Assembly (NCBI GenBank): GCA_913776255.1
Contig: CAJYLV010000057.1
Coordinates: 1 to 64,000, forward strand
Source of the DNA: an uncultured Sphingomonas sp.
GTDB lineage: Bacteria; Pseudomonadota; Alphaproteobacteria; Sphingomonadales; Sphingomonadaceae
Direction: 5' to 3'
Length of the DNA: 64,000 bases
Shown here: piece by piece, positions 9,001-19,404 of the stretch
How the letters are laid out: the number at the start of each line of letters is the position of its first letter
Numbering within the stretch: position 1 is the first letter of the stretch
Notes under the pieces: model-generated
What the model saw: the letters and a program-made list of their open reading frames with translations, nothing else
Database searches by the model: none
What the model was told of the DNA's origin: nothing
Position numbers and translations under genes: made by a program

Positions 9001-10043
9001 GCCCCCGTCTCCATCAGTCGGCGCAGGATTCCTTCGCGAATACCGCGATCGGCGACCCCCAGCCGCTCGGCGGGCCACAGGTCCAATATGCCTTCGAGGA
9101 TCGCACAGCCGGCGACGACCAGATCGGCGCGCTCGCGCCCGATGCACGGCAATTTGGCGCGCTCGGGCAACGACATGCCGGCGAGTTCCTGACTGATCGA
9201 GCGCATCGCCGCGGCGGGCGCGATCAGCCCGTCGACCTGCGATCGATCGTAGCGCTCGAGCCCGAGGTGGACGCTGGCGAGCGTCGTCACCGTTCCCGAC
9301 GTGCCGAGCAGCCGCGGCACGCCGCTCGGCCGCGGCAGCCGTGCCGCGAACGGCGCGAAGCTCTCGGCGACCAGCGTCCGCATCCTTTTATAGGCGCGCG
9401 CGCGCTCTTCGGCGGTGTTGCCGCCGCCCGCGCTTTCGGTCAGCGAGACGACCCCCCACGGCGCGCTATGCCAGTCGCGGACGCGCGGGACGGTGGTGTC
9501 GGCATCGACCAGCACCAGCTCGGTCGAGCCACCGCCGATGTCGAAGACCAGCGCCGGCCCGGTGCCGGGTTCGAGCAAGGCGTGGCAGCCGAGCACCGCC
9601 AGCCGCGCCTCTTCCTCGGCGGAGATGATGTCGAGGTGGATGCCGGTTTCCTCCAGCACGCGCGCGATGAACGACGCGCCGTTGCTGGCGCGGCGGCACG
9701 CCTCAGTCGCGACCGAGCGCGCCAGCGTGACGTTGCGCCGCTTCAATTTGTCCGCGCAGACGCGCAGCGCGGCGATCGTCCGCTCGATCGCGGCATCGGA
9801 CAGCGCGCCGCTATGCGCGAGTCCCTCGCCGAGCCGGACGATCCGCGAAAAGGCGTCGACCACCGCGAAGCCGTCGCCTTGCGGGCGCGCGATCAGCAGG
9901 CGACAATTGTTGGTGCCAAGGTCGAGCGCGGCATAATGCCGCGGGGCGCCGCGCGTGTGGCGCGGCTGGGGTCGTGCCGAACGGGCAGGGCGCGGGGCCT
10001 GCCGGCGCGGCAATTGGGCGGGAAAATCCACCATTGCCGTCAA
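8997..10043 (-). CDS. Ppx/GppA family exopolyphosphatase
   Basis: A 348-residue ASKHA-fold phosphatase acting on polyphosphate or pppGpp. Phosphate-loop motifs are YAALDLGTNNCRLLIA near residue 37 and LVFDIGGGSTELV; RLLGTSGTVTTLA is the adenosine-type motif. It is shorter than E. coli Ppx (about 510 aa) and lacks the C-terminal HD-like domains, as is common in alphaproteobacteria. The Arg/Pro-rich first 35 residues are low complexity, and the ATG at codon 4 is an alternative start. It is followed by rlmE with a 4-base overlap. I cannot separate Ppx from GppA activity by sequence alone. Confidence 0.88.
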   Translation of the reverse strand: MTAMVDFPAQLPRRQAPRPARSARPQPRHTRGAPRHYAALDLGTNNCRLLIARPQGDGFAVVDAFSRIVRLGEGLAHSGALSDAAIERTIAALRVCADKLKRRNVTLARSVATEACRRASNGASFIARVLEETGIHLDIISAEEEARLAVLGCHALLEPGTGPALVFDIGGGSTELVLVDADTTVPRVRDWHSAPWGVVSLTESAGGGNTAEERARAYKRMRTLVAESFAPFAARLPRPSGVPRLLGTSGTVTTLASVHLGLERYDRSQVDGLIAPAAAMRSISQELAGMSLPERAKLPCIGRERADLVVAGCAILEGILDLWPAERLGVADRGIREGILRRLMETGA

Positions 10044-10179
10044 CTTTCTTACATCTACCGGACCGGGACCGCCCCTGCGATCCCCCGGTGCTTGGCCTCG
10101 AAGCTACACAGTCGGGATACGTCGGGCAAGGCAGGCGTTGACACGGCCGGTTGGCGCTTCTAGATGCCCCCCTCGCTGT

Positions 10180-10253
10180 TGCCCGATCCTCTAATGGTAA
10201 GAGAGCGGACTCTGACTCCGTCAATCAAGGTTCGAATCCTTGTCGGGCATCCA
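10180..10253 (+). tRNA. tRNA-Gln (anticodon CUG)
   Basis: A 74-nt cloverleaf reads by eye. The acceptor TGCCCGA (10180-10186) pairs with TCGGGCA (10243-10249); the D arm is CTCT/AGAG with loop AATGGTA; the anticodon stem is GCGGA/TCCGT with loop CTCTGAC, giving anticodon CTG at 10212-10214; the T arm CAAGG/CCTTG encloses TTCGAAT. CCA is encoded (10251-10253). The U1-A72 first pair fits a glutamine tRNA. There is no sign of an integrated element next to it. Confidence 0.97.
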
Positions 10254-10411
10254 GCTTTTCCCCAGCCAGCGTTGATTTCGCGCCAGTCGCCTGTTCGGGT
10301 GCTTGGCGTTTCCGCGTGTCCGCCGGAAGAAAAAGCGCGCGCTATATGCGCGCACTATGCGATCCGCCGGAATCGCTCTCGAATTTAAACGCGTCATGGG
10401 ATTAATCGCGC

Positions 10412-10461
10412 TCCCCTGAAGGCGATCGTCACGGGACGGTCGCCCCGCAAGGGGTGCAAGA
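10412..10461 (+). promoter_or_regulatory. Structured 5' leader with competing hairpins over the ribosome-binding site
   Basis: Just before the porin start codon, a 10-bp hairpin (10421-10430 with 10435-10444, loop ACGG, one G-U pair) is followed by a 4-bp hairpin CCCC-GCAA-GGGG (10443-10454) whose GGGG is the Shine-Dalgarno sequence. The two share C10443-C10444, so they compete. An upstream CCCCT (10413-10417) can also pair with AGGGG (10450-10454). Such an arrangement could switch translation of the porin, but no ligand or trigger is visible. The structure was not computed. Confidence 0.45.
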
Positions 10462-11340
10462 ATGAAGTTTCCTCACGCAGTCGTCGCAGTCGCGGTGTTC
10501 GCGCTGCCGGTGGCCGCCCGCGCGCAGTCGACGCCGGCCGGGACGGCCGCGACCGCCGCCGATCCGTCGCCACCGCCGGCGCTCACCGTCAGCGGCGCGG
10601 TGGCGATGGCGTCCGACTATCGGTTCCGCGGCGTCTCGCAGTCCGATCAGCGGATGGCGGTGCAGGGCGGCATCACCGTCGCGCACCAAAGCGGGCTGTA
10701 TGCCGGAACATGGGCGTCGAACCTGGCCGGTTGGGGCACGTTCGGCGGCGCCAACATGGAGCTGGACCTGATCGGCGGCTATAAGACGACGCTCGCCGAC
10801 CATGCGACGCTCGACGTCGGGCTCACGTGGTACATGTACCCGGGCGGCGCGGACAAGACCGACTTCGCCGAACCCTATGCGAAGCTGAGCGGCACGGCCG
10901 GTCCGGCGACGCTGACCGCCGGTGTCGCCTACGCGCCGAAGCAGCAGGCGATCGGCAAATGGTACAACACCGGCGCGGATGCCGCCAACGCAGTCTACAA
11001 TCATCCCGGCGCGAAGGACGACAACCTCTATCTGTGGGGGGACGGCGCGCTAGCGCTCGCCGGCACGCCGATCACCGCGAAAGCGCATATCGGGCACAGC
11101 TGGGGGCAGGACGGACTGGGGCCGAACGCGACCGCCGTCGCGCCGACCGGCAGCTACTGGGACTGGTCGCTCGGCGCCGACGCCACCTATCGGAACCTGA
11201 CCTTCGGCGTCAGCTACGTCGACACCGACATCTCGGACCGGGCGGCGAGCTACCTCCGTCCGAGCTTCAGCAAGGGGCAGGACGGCACCGGCAACATCGC
11301 CGGCGGCACCGTCGTCGTCTCGCTGACCGCCGCCTTCTGA
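10462..11340 (+). CDS. TorF-family putative outer-membrane porin
   Basis: A 292-residue exported beta-barrel protein of the family annotated as TorF-like putative porin. The signal peptide ends near ARAQS; then a Pro/Ala-rich linker leads to the family opening SGAVAMASDYRFRGVSQSD, followed by alternating amphipathic strands (WASNLAGWG, NMELDLIGGY, LDVGLTWYMYPGG) and a terminal strand ending in Phe (VVSLTAAF), typical for insertion by BAM. It is probably a small-solute channel. Only 16 bases separate its stop from the next small gene, so it is likely co-transcribed with kdp. Its start codon is preceded by the folded leader at 10412. Confidence 0.88.
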   Translation: MKFPHAVVAVAVFALPVAARAQSTPAGTAATAADPSPPPALTVSGAVAMASDYRFRGVSQSDQRMAVQGGITVAHQSGLYAGTWASNLAGWGTFGGANMELDLIGGYKTTLADHATLDVGLTWYMYPGGADKTDFAEPYAKLSGTAGPATLTAGVAYAPKQQAIGKWYNTGADAANAVYNHPGAKDDNLYLWGDGALALAGTPITAKAHIGHSWGQDGLGPNATAVAPTGSYWDWSLGADATYRNLTFGVSYVDTDISDRAASYLRPSFSKGQDGTGNIAGGTVVVSLTAAF

Positions 11341-11356
11341 GATTTGGAGGATACCC

Positions 11357-11440
11357 ATGCAGGATTTGCTCTGGATCGCGATCATGGCGGGACTGGCGGC
11401 ACTGACGCTCGCCTATGTCCGCCTCTGCGACCACGCGTAA
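11357..11440 (+). CDS. 27-residue membrane peptide upstream of kdpF
   Basis: The ATG at 11357 follows GGAGG with good spacing and encodes 27 residues: one hydrophobic helix (LLWIAIMAGLAALTLAYV) ending in RLCDHA. It lies between the porin and kdpF, with 13 bases to the kdpF start. Similar tiny proteins occur ahead of kdp genes in other bacteria and are usually left unnamed. A structural or regulatory role in the Kdp complex is plausible but not shown. Confidence 0.7.
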   Translation: MQDLLWIAIMAGLAALTLAYVRLCDHA

Positions 11441-11453
11441 GGGAGCGCCGACC

Positions 11454-11543
11454 ATGACGCTCGATCTCTGGCTGGCGGCGCTCACCGCCGTTGGCCTGCT
11501 CGTCTATCTGGTGGCGGTGCTGATCCGCCCCGAACGCTTCTGA
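11454..11543 (+). CDS. kdpF: K+-transporting ATPase subunit KdpF
   Basis: A 29-residue single-span peptide ([20 protein letters not shown] core, ending RPERF), matching KdpF in size, hydrophobic pattern and the terminal L-x-x-P-E-x-F motif. KdpF is the lipid-like stabiliser that packs against KdpA in the KdpFABC potassium pump. It has GGGAGCG upstream of the ATG and 13 bases to kdpA. Too short for many gene finders. Confidence 0.92.
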   Translation: MTLDLWLAALTAVGLLVYLVAVLIRPERF

Positions 11544-11556
11544 AGGGAGCGGCACC

Positions 11557-13260
<1,704 letters not shown>

Positions 13261-13272
13261 TCGGGGGCCATC

Positions 13273-15306
13273 ATGGCAAAGACCCACGCCAAGAGCCTGT
13301 TCACCGCCGACCTCGTCGTGCCGGCGATCAAGGCGTCGTTCCTGAAGCTCGATCCGAGGGAACTCGTCCGCAATCCTGTCATGTTCGTCACCGCGGTCGT
13401 CGCGGCGTTGATGACCCTGCTCCTCGTCGTCGGGCACGATGGCCTGAGCGTCGGGTTCAAGCTCCAGCTGGTCGTGTGGCTGTGGCTGACCGTCCTGTTC
13501 GGGACCTTCGCCGAGGCGCTGGCAGAGGGGCGCGGCAAGGCGCAGGCGGCGAGCCTGCGCGCCACCAAGGCCGAGCTGGTCGCCAAGCGCCTGACGGGGG
13601 ACGGCCGCCAGCATGACGAGATTCCGGCCAGCCAGCTGAAGGTCGGCGACATCGTGCTGGTCGAGACGGACGACCTGATCCCCTCGGACGGCGAGGTCGT
13701 CGCTGGCGTCGCCTCGGTCAACGAGGCCGCGATCACCGGCGAGAGCGCACCGGTGATCCGCGAGGCGGGCGGCGACCGCTCGGCGGTGACCGCGGGGACG
13801 CGCGTCATCTCCGACGCGATCCGCGTGAAGGTGACGGTCGAGCCCGGCAAGGGCTTCCTCGATCGCATGATCGCGCTGGTCGAGGGCGCCGAGCGCCAGA
13901 AGACGCCTAACGAGGTCGCGCTGACGATCCTGCTCGTCGGGCTGACGATCATCTTCCTGATCGCGGTCGGCACCATCCCGGGGTTCGCCAGCTATGCGGG
14001 CGGCAGCATCCCGGTCGCGATCCTCGCGGCGCTGCTCATCACCCTGATCCCGACCACGATCGCGGCGTTGCTGTCCGCGATCGGCATCGCGGGCATGGAC
14101 CGGCTGGTGCGCTTCAACGTCCTTGCCAAATCGGGACGCGCGGTGGAGGCGGCGGGGGACGTCGACGTGCTGCTGCTCGACAAGACCGGCACGATCACGA
14201 TCGGCGACCGGCAGGCGAGCGAGTTCCGCAGCGTCGGCGGCACCAGCGACGCCGAGCTGGCCGAGGCGGCGCTGCTCGCGAGCCTCGCCGACGAGACGCC
14301 GGAAGGTCGCTCGATCGTCGTCCTCGCTCGCGACCGGTTCGACCTTCAGCGCGCGATGCCCGATGGTGCCGAGGTCATCCCGTTCACCGCGCAGACGCGT
14401 GTGTCGGGCGTCCGCTTCGGCGGGACGCTGATCCAGAAGGGCGCGGTCGATTCGATCTTGCGCGCCAACGAGGGGTCGGGCGCGACCGCGGCCGCGACCG
14501 AACTGCGCCGCATCACCGACGAGATCGCGCGCGCCGGCGGTACGCCGCTGGCGGTGGCGAAGGACGGGCGGCTGCTCGGCGCGATCTTCCTCAAGGACGT
14601 GGTCAAGGCGGGCATCCGCGAGCGCTTCGGCGAATTGCGGACGATGGGGATCCGCACGGTGATGATCACCGGCGACAATCCGCTCACCGCGGCCGCGATC
14701 GCCGCCGAGGCGGGGGTCGACGACTTCCTCGCGCAGGCGACGCCCGAGGACAAATTGGCGCTGATCCGCAAGGAACAGCAGGGCGGCAAGCTGGTGGCGA
14801 TGTGCGGCGACGGCACCAACGACGCGCCGGCGCTGGCGCAGGCCGATGTCGGCGTGGCGATGAACACCGGGACGCAGGCGGCGCGCGAGGCGGGGAACAT
14901 GGTCGACCTCGACAGCGATCCGACCAAGCTGATCGAGGTCGTCGGGCTCGGCAAGCAGCTGCTGATGACGCGCGGCGCGCTGACCACCTTCTCGGTCGCC
15001 AACGACGTCGCCAAATATTTCGCGATCATCCCGGCGATGTTCGTGGCGCTCTACCCGGGGCTCGGTGTGCTCAACGTCATGGGGCTGGCGACGCCGCAAT
15101 CGGCGATCCTCAGCGCGATCATCTTCAACGCGATCATCATCCCGTTGCTGGTGCCGCTGGCGCTGCGGGGGGTCACGTACAAGCCGATGGCGGCCGGGCC
15201 GCTGCTCGCGCGCAATCTCGCCATCTACGGCCTCGGCGGCCTGCTCGCGCCGTTCGTCGGCATCAAGATCATCGACCTCGTGGTCGGCGGCCTCGGCCTC
15301 GCGTAA
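13273..15306 (+). CDS. kdpB: K+-transporting P-type ATPase subunit KdpB
   Basis: A 677-residue type IA P-type ATPase that powers KdpFABC. The phosphorylated aspartate is in DKTGTIT (Asp at about residue 303); the actuator motif is TGES; the nucleotide domain has KGAVDS; the hinge motifs are [10 protein letters not shown] and [12 protein letters not shown]. Around seven transmembrane helices are visible. It lies between kdpA and kdpC with 12-base gaps on both sides, each preceded by a Shine-Dalgarno-like sequence. Confidence 0.98.
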   Translation: MAKTHAKSLFTADLVVPAIKASFLKLDPRELVRNPVMFVTAVVAALMTLLLVVGHDGLSVGFKLQLVVWLWLTVLFGTFAEALAEGRGKAQAASLRATKAELVAKRLTGDGRQHDEIPASQLKVGDIVLVETDDLIPSDGEVVAGVASVNEAAITGESAPVIREAGGDRSAVTAGTRVISDAIRVKVTVEPGKGFLDRMIALVEGAERQKTPNEVALTILLVGLTIIFLIAVGTIPGFASYAGGSIPVAILAALLITLIPTTIAALLSAIGIAGMDRLVRFNVLAKSGRAVEAAGDVDVLLLDKTGTITIGDRQASEFRSVGGTSDAELAEAALLASLADETPEGRSIVVLARDRFDLQRAMPDGAEVIPFTAQTRVSGVRFGGTLIQKGAVDSILRANEGSGATAAATELRRITDEIARAGGTPLAVAKDGRLLGAIFLKDVVKAGIRERFGELRTMGIRTVMITGDNPLTAAAIAAEAGVDDFLAQATPEDKLALIRKEQQGGKLVAMCGDGTNDAPALAQADVGVAMNTGTQAAREAGNMVDLDSDPTKLIEVVGLGKQLLMTRGALTTFSVANDVAKYFAIIPAMFVALYPGLGVLNVMGLATPQSAILSAIIFNAIIIPLLVPLALRGVTYKPMAAGPLLARNLAIYGLGGLLAPFVGIKIIDLVVGGLGLA

Positions 15307-15318
15307 GGATCGACAGAC

Positions 15319-15915
15319 ATGGGCAAGGATTTCTCTTCGGCGCTGCGGCCCGCGATCGTGATGACGATCCTGTTCGCGGCACTTCTCGGGCTCGCCTATC
15401 CGCTGGCGATGACCGGCATCGGGCAGGCGCTGTTCCCGCGCCAGGCGAACGGCAGCCTGGTCCGCGACTCGACCGGCCGGGTGGTGGGGTCGACCGTCGT
15501 CGGGCAGGCCTTCACCGCCGATCGCTATTTCCAGACCCGCCCGTCCGCGGCCGGCAAGGGGTATGACGGCCTCGCCTCGTCCGGGTCGAACCTCGGACCG
15601 ACCAGCCGCGCGCTCGTCGACCGGGTGACGCCCGATGTCGCGAAGCGGCGGGGCGAGGGGGTGGCCGGCGCGATCCCGGCCGATCTGGTGACCGCCAGCG
15701 GCTCCGGGCTCGATCCGGACCTGTCGCCGGCGGCGGCGATGGTACAGGCACCGCGGATCGCGCGGGTGCGCGGCGTGTCGGTGGCGCGGGTCCGCGCGAT
15801 CGTGACCGCGGCGACCGAAACGTCGGTGCTGGGCGATCCGCACGTCAACGTGCTGGCGCTCAACCGCGCGCTCGACGGGTTGCGCCCCGCGCCTGCCCGA
15901 GCGCCCGCGCGCTGA
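15319..15915 (+). CDS. kdpC: K+-transporting ATPase subunit KdpC
   Basis: A 198-residue single-span periplasmic subunit that raises the ATP and K+ affinity of the Kdp pump. One N-terminal helix (IVMTILFAALLGLAYPLAMT) is followed by the conserved soluble region (FTADRYFQTRPSAAG, SSGSNLGPTS, SGSGLDPDLSP) and ends in VNVLALNRALD. A Pro/Ala-rich tail (APARAPAR) is slightly unusual. Its TGA overlaps the kdpD ATG by one base. Confidence 0.97.
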   Translation: MGKDFSSALRPAIVMTILFAALLGLAYPLAMTGIGQALFPRQANGSLVRDSTGRVVGSTVVGQAFTADRYFQTRPSAAGKGYDGLASSGSNLGPTSRALVDRVTPDVAKRRGEGVAGAIPADLVTASGSGLDPDLSPAAAMVQAPRIARVRGVSVARVRAIVTAATETSVLGDPHVNVLALNRALDGLRPAPARAPAR

Positions 15916-18602
15916 TGCCGGTTTCCGGCTCCGGACCGGAAACGGGGCGTCCCGATCCCAACGCCCTGCTGCGCGCCGCCGTGCAGGAGGGCAGGGGGCG
16001 CCTCAAGATCTTCCTCGGCGCCGCCCCCGGCGTCGGCAAGACCTACGAGATGTTGTCGGAAGGCATCGCGCGGAAGCGGGACGGCGTCGATGTCGTGATC
16101 GGCGTCGTCGAGACGCACGGCCGCGTCGAAACCGAAGCGCTGATCCGCGGCCACGAATGCGTCGCGCGGCGCGACGTGCCCTATGAAGGACGCACGCTGC
16201 GCGAGATGGACATTGACGCCATCCTGCAGCGCGCGCCCCGGCTGGCGCTGGTCGACGAGCTGGCGCACACCAACGCGCCGGGCAGCCGCCACCCGAAACG
16301 CTATCAGGATGTCGAGGAGCTGCTCGCGGCGGGCATCGACGTCTATTCGACGGTCAACATCCAGCACGTCGAGAGTCTGAACGACATCGTCGCCAGTTTC
16401 ACGCGCGTGCGGGTGCGCGAGACGGTGCCCGACCGCATCCTCGAAATGGCCGAGATCGAGGTCGTCGATATCCCGCCCGACGAGCTGATCGAACGATTGA
16501 AGGCTGGGAAGGTCTATCTGCCCGCCGAGGCGAGCCGCGCGCTCGGCCATTTCTTCTCCAAGTCGAACCTTTCGGCGCTGCGCGAACTGGCGCTGCGGCG
16601 CGCCGCGCAGGCGGTCGACGCGCGGATGCTCGAGGACGTCCGCGCGCTCGGTCTGGGCGGCACCTGGGCCGGGAGCGACCGGATCGTCGTGGCGATCAGT
16701 GAGCTGCCGGGAGGCGACACATTGGTCCGCGCCGCGAAGCGCGTCGCCGACGGGCTGCGCGGCCCGTGGACGGCGGTGTTCATCGAGACGCCGCGCGCCG
16801 CGCTTTTCACCGACGAGCAGCACGCGCGGATCGCCGCGACGATGACGCTGGCGACCCAGCTCGGCGGCGCGGTCGCGACCGTGCCTGCCGAGACCGTCGT
16901 CGCTGGGATCCAGTCGGTGCTCGTCGACCTGCGCGCGACGCAACTGGTGCTCGGCAAGGCGAACCGTTCGCGCTGGTTCGAGCTGAGGCACGGATCGGTC
17001 GTCGACAGACTGGTGCGCGACACGCCCGACGTAACCGTCCACGTCCTGCCAATGCCGACCACGATCGCGGCACGACCGCCGGGCCGGCGCCGTCCGCGGG
17101 CGTGGGGCACGCCGGCCGGCTATGCCGTCACCTCGGTAATGGTCGCCGCGGTCACCGGGCTCGCCAGCGCGCTGTTCCAGATCCTCAATCTCGGCAACGT
17201 GGCGCTGCTCTACCTGCTGCCGGTGATGGCGGCGGCGAGCTTCTATGGCCTGCGCACCGGGCTCTATGCCGGAATCGCCTCCAGCCTCGCCTACAATTTC
17301 TTCTTCCTGCCGCCGACCGGCACGCTCACGATCAGCAATCCCGAAAATCTCATCTCGGTGATCGTCCTGCTCGGGATCGCCGTCGCCACCAGCCAGCTGA
17401 CCGCGCGCGTCCGGGCGCAGGCGGATCTTGCCGCGGCGAGCGCCCGCACCAACGCCATTTTGGCGGGCTTCCTGCGGCAGATCGCGGGCGTCAACGATCT
17501 CGACGTCGCCGCGCAGATGATCTGCGACGACGTGCACCGGCTGCTGGACGTGCAGGTCGTCCTGCTGGCGCGCGCGCACGGGACCGGGCTCGAGATACTG
17601 GCGGCGAGCGACCCCGCCTACCGGCTTGATACGATGGACAATGCCGCGGCGAGCTGGGCGTTCGACACCGGCAGCGCCACCGGCAAGGGGTCGGGCACGC
17701 TCGCCGCTTCGGAATGGCTGTTCCAGCCGATGCTGGCCGGCGACCACGTCCTGGGGGTGCTGGGCGTCGCGAGCGACCGGGTCGGCAATCCGGTGCGCGC
17801 CGACCAGCTGCCGCTGCTCACCAGCCTGATCGACCAGTCGGCGCTGGTGCTCGAACGGCTGCGCCTCCAGGCCGAGATGCGCGACGTCGACGCGGTCCGC
17901 ACCCGCGACCGTCTCCGCGCCGCATTGCTCTCCTCGGTCAGCCACGATCTCCGCACCCCGCTGACCGCGGTCATCGCCGCCGCCGGCGAACTGCACCACG
18001 GCGCCACCCCCGAGCTGATCGGCACGATCGAGAGCGAGGCGCAGCGGCTCAACCGCTTCGTCGCCAATCTGCTCGACATGGCGCGCGTCGAGGCCGGCGC
18101 GCTCCGGCTGAACATCGAGGCGACCGACCTGAGCGATGCGGTCACCGGCGCGGCGCACGACGCGCGGCGGGCGCTGGAGGGGCATGCCGTCCGCCTCGAC
18201 GTCCCCCCCGACCTGCCGCTGGTGCGCGCCGATCCGCAGCTGCTCCATCACTGCCTGCTCAACCTTCTCGACAATGCCGGCCGCTATGGCGAACCGGGCA
18301 CCGACATCGTGATCGAGGGCCGGAATCGCTACGGCGAGTTGCGGCTCGCGGTCCTCGATCACGGCCCCGGCCTTCCTCCCGGCCGCGAGGGCGAGGTCTT
18401 CGAGACGTTCCGGCGCCTGGAGGGGTCGGATCGCGCGATCGGCGGGACCGGGCTCGGGCTTGCCATCGTCAAGGCGTTCGCGGAGGCGATGGGCATGATC
18501 GTCGAAGCGACCAATCGGCCGGACGGCAGCGGTGCCGCCTTCGCGCTGGTCTTCCCGCCCGCCCTGATCGTCCGCGACCTTCCGAACGAAAGCGCCTCCT
18601 GA
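15915..18602 (+). CDS. kdpD: Sensor histidine kinase KdpD
   Basis: An 895-residue membrane kinase that senses K+ limitation or turgor and phosphorylates KdpE. Domains in order: KdpD N-terminal ATP-binding domain with Walker A APGVGKT (about 37-43); universal-stress-like domain (about 250-370); four closely spaced membrane helices (DUF4118, about 400-500); GAF-like segment; HisKA with SSVSHDLRTPLTAV (His about 677); and HATPase with NLLDNAGRYG and GTGLGLAIVKAF. It is full length and translationally coupled to kdpC. Confidence 0.97.
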   Translation: MPVSGSGPETGRPDPNALLRAAVQEGRGRLKIFLGAAPGVGKTYEMLSEGIARKRDGVDVVIGVVETHGRVETEALIRGHECVARRDVPYEGRTLREMDIDAILQRAPRLALVDELAHTNAPGSRHPKRYQDVEELLAAGIDVYSTVNIQHVESLNDIVASFTRVRVRETVPDRILEMAEIEVVDIPPDELIERLKAGKVYLPAEASRALGHFFSKSNLSALRELALRRAAQAVDARMLEDVRALGLGGTWAGSDRIVVAISELPGGDTLVRAAKRVADGLRGPWTAVFIETPRAALFTDEQHARIAATMTLATQLGGAVATVPAETVVAGIQSVLVDLRATQLVLGKANRSRWFELRHGSVVDRLVRDTPDVTVHVLPMPTTIAARPPGRRRPRAWGTPAGYAVTSVMVAAVTGLASALFQILNLGNVALLYLLPVMAAASFYGLRTGLYAGIASSLAYNFFFLPPTGTLTISNPENLISVIVLLGIAVATSQLTARVRAQADLAAASARTNAILAGFLRQIAGVNDLDVAAQMICDDVHRLLDVQVVLLARAHGTGLEILAASDPAYRLDTMDNAAASWAFDTGSATGKGSGTLAASEWLFQPMLAGDHVLGVLGVASDRVGNPVRADQLPLLTSLIDQSALVLERLRLQAEMRDVDAVRTRDRLRAALLSSVSHDLRTPLTAVIAAAGELHHGATPELIGTIESEAQRLNRFVANLLDMARVEAGALRLNIEATDLSDAVTGAAHDARRALEGHAVRLDVPPDLPLVRADPQLLHHCLLNLLDNAGRYGEPGTDIVIEGRNRYGELRLAVLDHGPGLPPGREGEVFETFRRLEGSDRAIGGTGLGLAIVKAFAEAMGMIVEATNRPDGSGAAFALVFPPALIVRDLPNESAS

Positions 18603-18603
18603 C

Positions 18604-19290
18604 ATGCCGGCCAAGATCCTCGTAGTGGATGACGATGCCGCGATCCGGCGTCTGCTCCGCAACACGCTGCTGCGCGCGAACTATGCCGTCGTCGAGGCGG
18701 AGGACGCGAAGGGCGCGTTGCGGCAGGCGGCGGTCGAGCATCCCAGCGCCGTCCTCCTCGATCTCGGGCTGCCCGACCGCGACGGGCTGAGCATCATCCC
18801 GCAGCTGCGGGCGCTGGGCGAGATCGTGATCCTGGTGGTTTCGGCGCGCGACGCCGTCGACGAGAAGGTGACCGCGCTCGATCTGGGCGCGGACGATTAC
18901 GTGACCAAGCCGTTCGACACCGAGGAACTGCTCGCCCGGTTGCGGGTCGCGCTCCGCCATCAGGGCGTCTCGGAAACGACGCAGAAGATCATCCGCCGTG
19001 GCGAGTTGAGCATCGATCTCGACCGTCGTATCGTGCGGCGCGGCGACGAGGAGCTCCACCTCACCCGCAAGGAGCATGACGTGCTCGGCGTACTGGCGCG
19101 CCACATCGGTCGGGTCGTCACCCACGAGCGTCTGCTGGCGGCGTGCTGGGGCGCGGGCGAGGAGGCGCGCGTCGAGTATCTGCGCATCGTCATCCGCAAT
19201 CTGCGCCAGAAGATCGAAGCGCCTGCGCCGGTTGGGAGCGTCATCGCCAACGAACTGGGGGTCGGATACCGGTTGCGATCCGATCACTGA
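18604..19290 (+). CDS. kdpE: Response regulator KdpE
   Basis: A 228-residue OmpR-family regulator. The receiver domain has acidic residues D10/D11, phosphorylated Asp 53 in LLDLGLPDRDG, and the TKPF lysine; the C-terminal winged helix has ITRKEHDVL-like LTRKEHDVLGVLARH and ends in GVGYRLRSDH. It activates kdp transcription when phosphorylated by KdpD. It starts two bases after the kdpD stop and closes the operon. I could not identify its binding site upstream of the porin or kdpF. Confidence 0.97.
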   Translation: MPAKILVVDDDAAIRRLLRNTLLRANYAVVEAEDAKGALRQAAVEHPSAVLLDLGLPDRDGLSIIPQLRALGEIVILVVSARDAVDEKVTALDLGADDYVTKPFDTEELLARLRVALRHQGVSETTQKIIRRGELSIDLDRRIVRRGDEELHLTRKEHDVLGVLARHIGRVVTHERLLAACWGAGEEARVEYLRIVIRNLRQKIEAPAPVGSVIANELGVGYRLRSDH

Positions 19291-19404
19291 GGCGGGCAGC
19301 GGCGTTCCCGTGCTCCGGCTTCGCGCTGCTCTTGCCCACATGCTGATCGCGCTTGCGATGATAGCGCTACCGACTAGGCTGGCGCGAAATTGCGGGAGAG
19401 GATC

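Noticed and set aside
10180..10253. tRNA-Gln as a possible integration site for a mobile element
   Set aside because: No duplicate of the tRNA 3' end, integrase or foreign-looking gene block lies on either side.
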